DNA of 64,000 nt from assembly GCA_012719035.1 (NCBI GenBank), contig JAAYBD010000012.1, positions 1-64,000 of the forward strand, in the 5' to 3' direction. The DNA comes from Clostridiales bacterium (GTDB lineage Bacteria; Bacillota; Clostridia; Oscillospirales; Oscillospiraceae). The position numbers were made by a program, and so were the translations under genes. The notes under the pieces were generated by a model, which saw nothing but the letters and a program-made list of their open reading frames with translations, was not told the origin of the DNA and ran no database searches. Shown in pieces: positions 63,077 to 64,000 of the stretch (position 1 is the first letter of the stretch; each line of letters starts with the position of its first letter).

Positions 63077-63427
63077 ATGGAACTTAAACTTAAAAATGGA
63101 CAATACCAGCGCGGAGAGTACCAAGGTCTTGCCGAAGTGAATGAAATCGAAGAACTTTTACAGCGCATAAACATGAAGCTTATGGTTCACAGAGGTTCTT
63201 TTATACCTTTGCCGGATTATGGCAGCAGGCTCTATCTGCTCAGCCGGGCAAAGCCGTCGTACCGCCAGATTGCGGCAAGGAAATATGTGCTTGAGGCGCT
63301 CGCTGATGAAACGGAGCTTGTACTTGAAACGCTGGAACTTATTGATAAGCCGAAAGGTGAGGTGCTGCTTTATCTTTCATTTACATATAGGGGTAAATAT
63401 ACGGTCGATTTGGAAACCGAGATTTGA
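63077..63427 (+). CDS. gp25/GPW-like baseplate wedge protein
   Basis: A 116-residue protein of the lysozyme-like gp25/GPW baseplate family, with RRGSFIPLPDYGSRLYLL-type motif (HRGSFIPLPDYGSRLYLLSRAKPSYRQIA) and the C-terminal EVLLYLSFTYRGKY. It joins the baseplate wedges to the tube. Its position between the spike and baseplate J genes supports the call. Confidence 0.82.
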   Translation: MELKLKNGQYQRGEYQGLAEVNEIEELLQRINMKLMVHRGSFIPLPDYGSRLYLLSRAKPSYRQIAARKYVLEALADETELVLETLELIDKPKGEVLLYLSFTYRGKYTVDLETEI

Positions 63428-63436
63428 GGTGATTGA

Positions 63437-64000
63437 GTGAAGGAAACTAACGAAATATATCAGGAAATGAAGGATGAGCTTGAACGCAGGACAGGCATTT
63501 CTTTTAACAACGGCGGAGATATGGCTTTGCGCCTTTATGCCGTTGCGGCCGAGCTTTCTACGCTGTGGGCGCAGGTGGAATGGACCGGAAAACAGGCTTT
63601 TCCCCAGACAGCTTCCGGTGAGATGCTTGATATGCACGCTAAAGCAAGGGGATTGGAACGTGGATCAAGTACAGCCGCGATGGGGCGCATAAGGTTTGAA
63701 ATCGACACGGCAAGGAGCAGCGATATTACAATCGATTCGGGTGCGGTTTGCCTTAACGCGGGAGGAATGGAATTTTTTACGACCTCCTCTGCAACTATCA
63801 AAGCAGGGCAACTATACTGCGAGGCTCCCGCTTTTGCCAAGAAAGCAGGTGCTGCCGGCAATGTTCCCGCTCAAAGTATCACATTTATGGCGCTTGCACC
63901 TATAGGTGTTGTAAGGTGCTATAATCCAAGCCCGTTTTCGGGAGGTTCCGACGGCGAAAGCGATGAGATGCTGAGAGCACGTATTTTGAAGAGCTACGCT
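63437..64000 (+). CDS. Baseplate J family protein (partial)
   Basis: An open frame of 188 codons runs to the window edge, so the C-terminus is missing. It begins KETNEIYQEMKDELERRTGISFNNGGDMALRLYAVAAELSTLW, followed by ASGEMLDMHAKARGLERGSSTAA and GSDGESDEMLRARILKSYA, characteristic of baseplate J/gp47 (XkdT-like) proteins. GTG 63437 follows GAGGTGAT. Confidence 0.88.
   Translation, partial: MKETNEIYQEMKDELERRTGISFNNGGDMALRLYAVAAELSTLWAQVEWTGKQAFPQTASGEMLDMHAKARGLERGSSTAAMGRIRFEIDTARSSDITIDSGAVCLNAGGMEFFTTSSATIKAGQLYCEAPAFAKKAGAAGNVPAQSITFMALAPIGVVRCYNPSPFSGGSDGESDEMLRARILKSYA

Noticed and set aside
1..64000. CRISPR arrays, insertion sequences, rRNA or tRNA genes
   Set aside because: None was recognised on reading both strands; short repeats seen are within genes or are hairpins.

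Overview
The window reads as a low-to-mid GC Gram-positive chromosome, most likely an anaerobic clostridium of the Oscillospirales/Ruminococcaceae type. The evidence is a pyruvate:ferredoxin oxidoreductase, a clostridial CD1247-type protein, the darA-holB-ricT cluster, the rpmH-rnpA-yidD-yidC-jag cluster, T-box and riboswitch leaders, strong GGAGG ribosome binding sites and frequent TTG/GTG starts. No sequence search was possible, so the taxon is an inference.

Layout. 1-3 kb: a BceAB-type peptide-resistance ABC transporter. 3.2-5.5 kb: a biotin operon (bioY-bioB-bioD) behind a perfect BirA operator that overlaps the promoter -35. 5.7-7 kb: a DUF3298-like protein and a GNAT acetyltransferase. 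7.1-15.1 kb, minus strand: comEA-like, response regulator, histidine kinase, GerMN lipoprotein, O-acetylhomoserine sulfhydrylase, YqeG phosphatase, Xaa-Pro peptidase, EF-P, CD1247-like metal-binding protein. 15.2-20.6 kb: cell-wall and housekeeping genes (dacF, proC, dCMP deaminase, a large SLH/L,D-transpeptidase). 20.7-25.4 kb: queuosine salvage (queH, queT), the rpmH cluster (rpmH itself is only 44 codons), and acpP. 25.5-35.3 kb: lipase-like protein, darA-holB-ricT, FakA/YloU pair, nifJ. 35.4-39.7 kb: phosphopantetheinyl transferase, then a lipoprotein/response regulator/kinase triad. 39.8-48.3 kb: DUF1385-prmC-recA-recX-rimO-pgsA, a cysteine T-box in front of cysE-cysS, and a fluoride riboswitch in front of crcB. 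48.3-51.7 kb: a class A PBP, a BofC-C-like protein and DUF1292. 51.7-52.0 kb: a structured non-coding RNA with its own promoter and terminator, possibly 6S RNA.

52.4-64 kb (runs off the end): a contractile-tail phage structural cluster in PBSX-like order: terminase, portal, protease, capsid, connectors, sheath, tube, LysM hub, spike, gp25, baseplate J. Three things stand out. The portal reading frame has an in-frame TGA at codon 19. No long tape-measure gene lies between the tube and hub genes; only 84- and 159-residue proteins occupy that slot. No integrase, repressor or replication genes are visible on the left, where the cluster directly follows the host ncRNA. A decayed prophage, a satellite or a domesticated particle (gene-transfer-agent-like) are all possible.

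Regulation is unusually readable here: BirA operator, cysteine T-box, fluoride riboswitch, several bidirectional terminators, a perfect palindrome beside the rpmH promoter, and a hairpin able to mask the rimO ribosome binding site.
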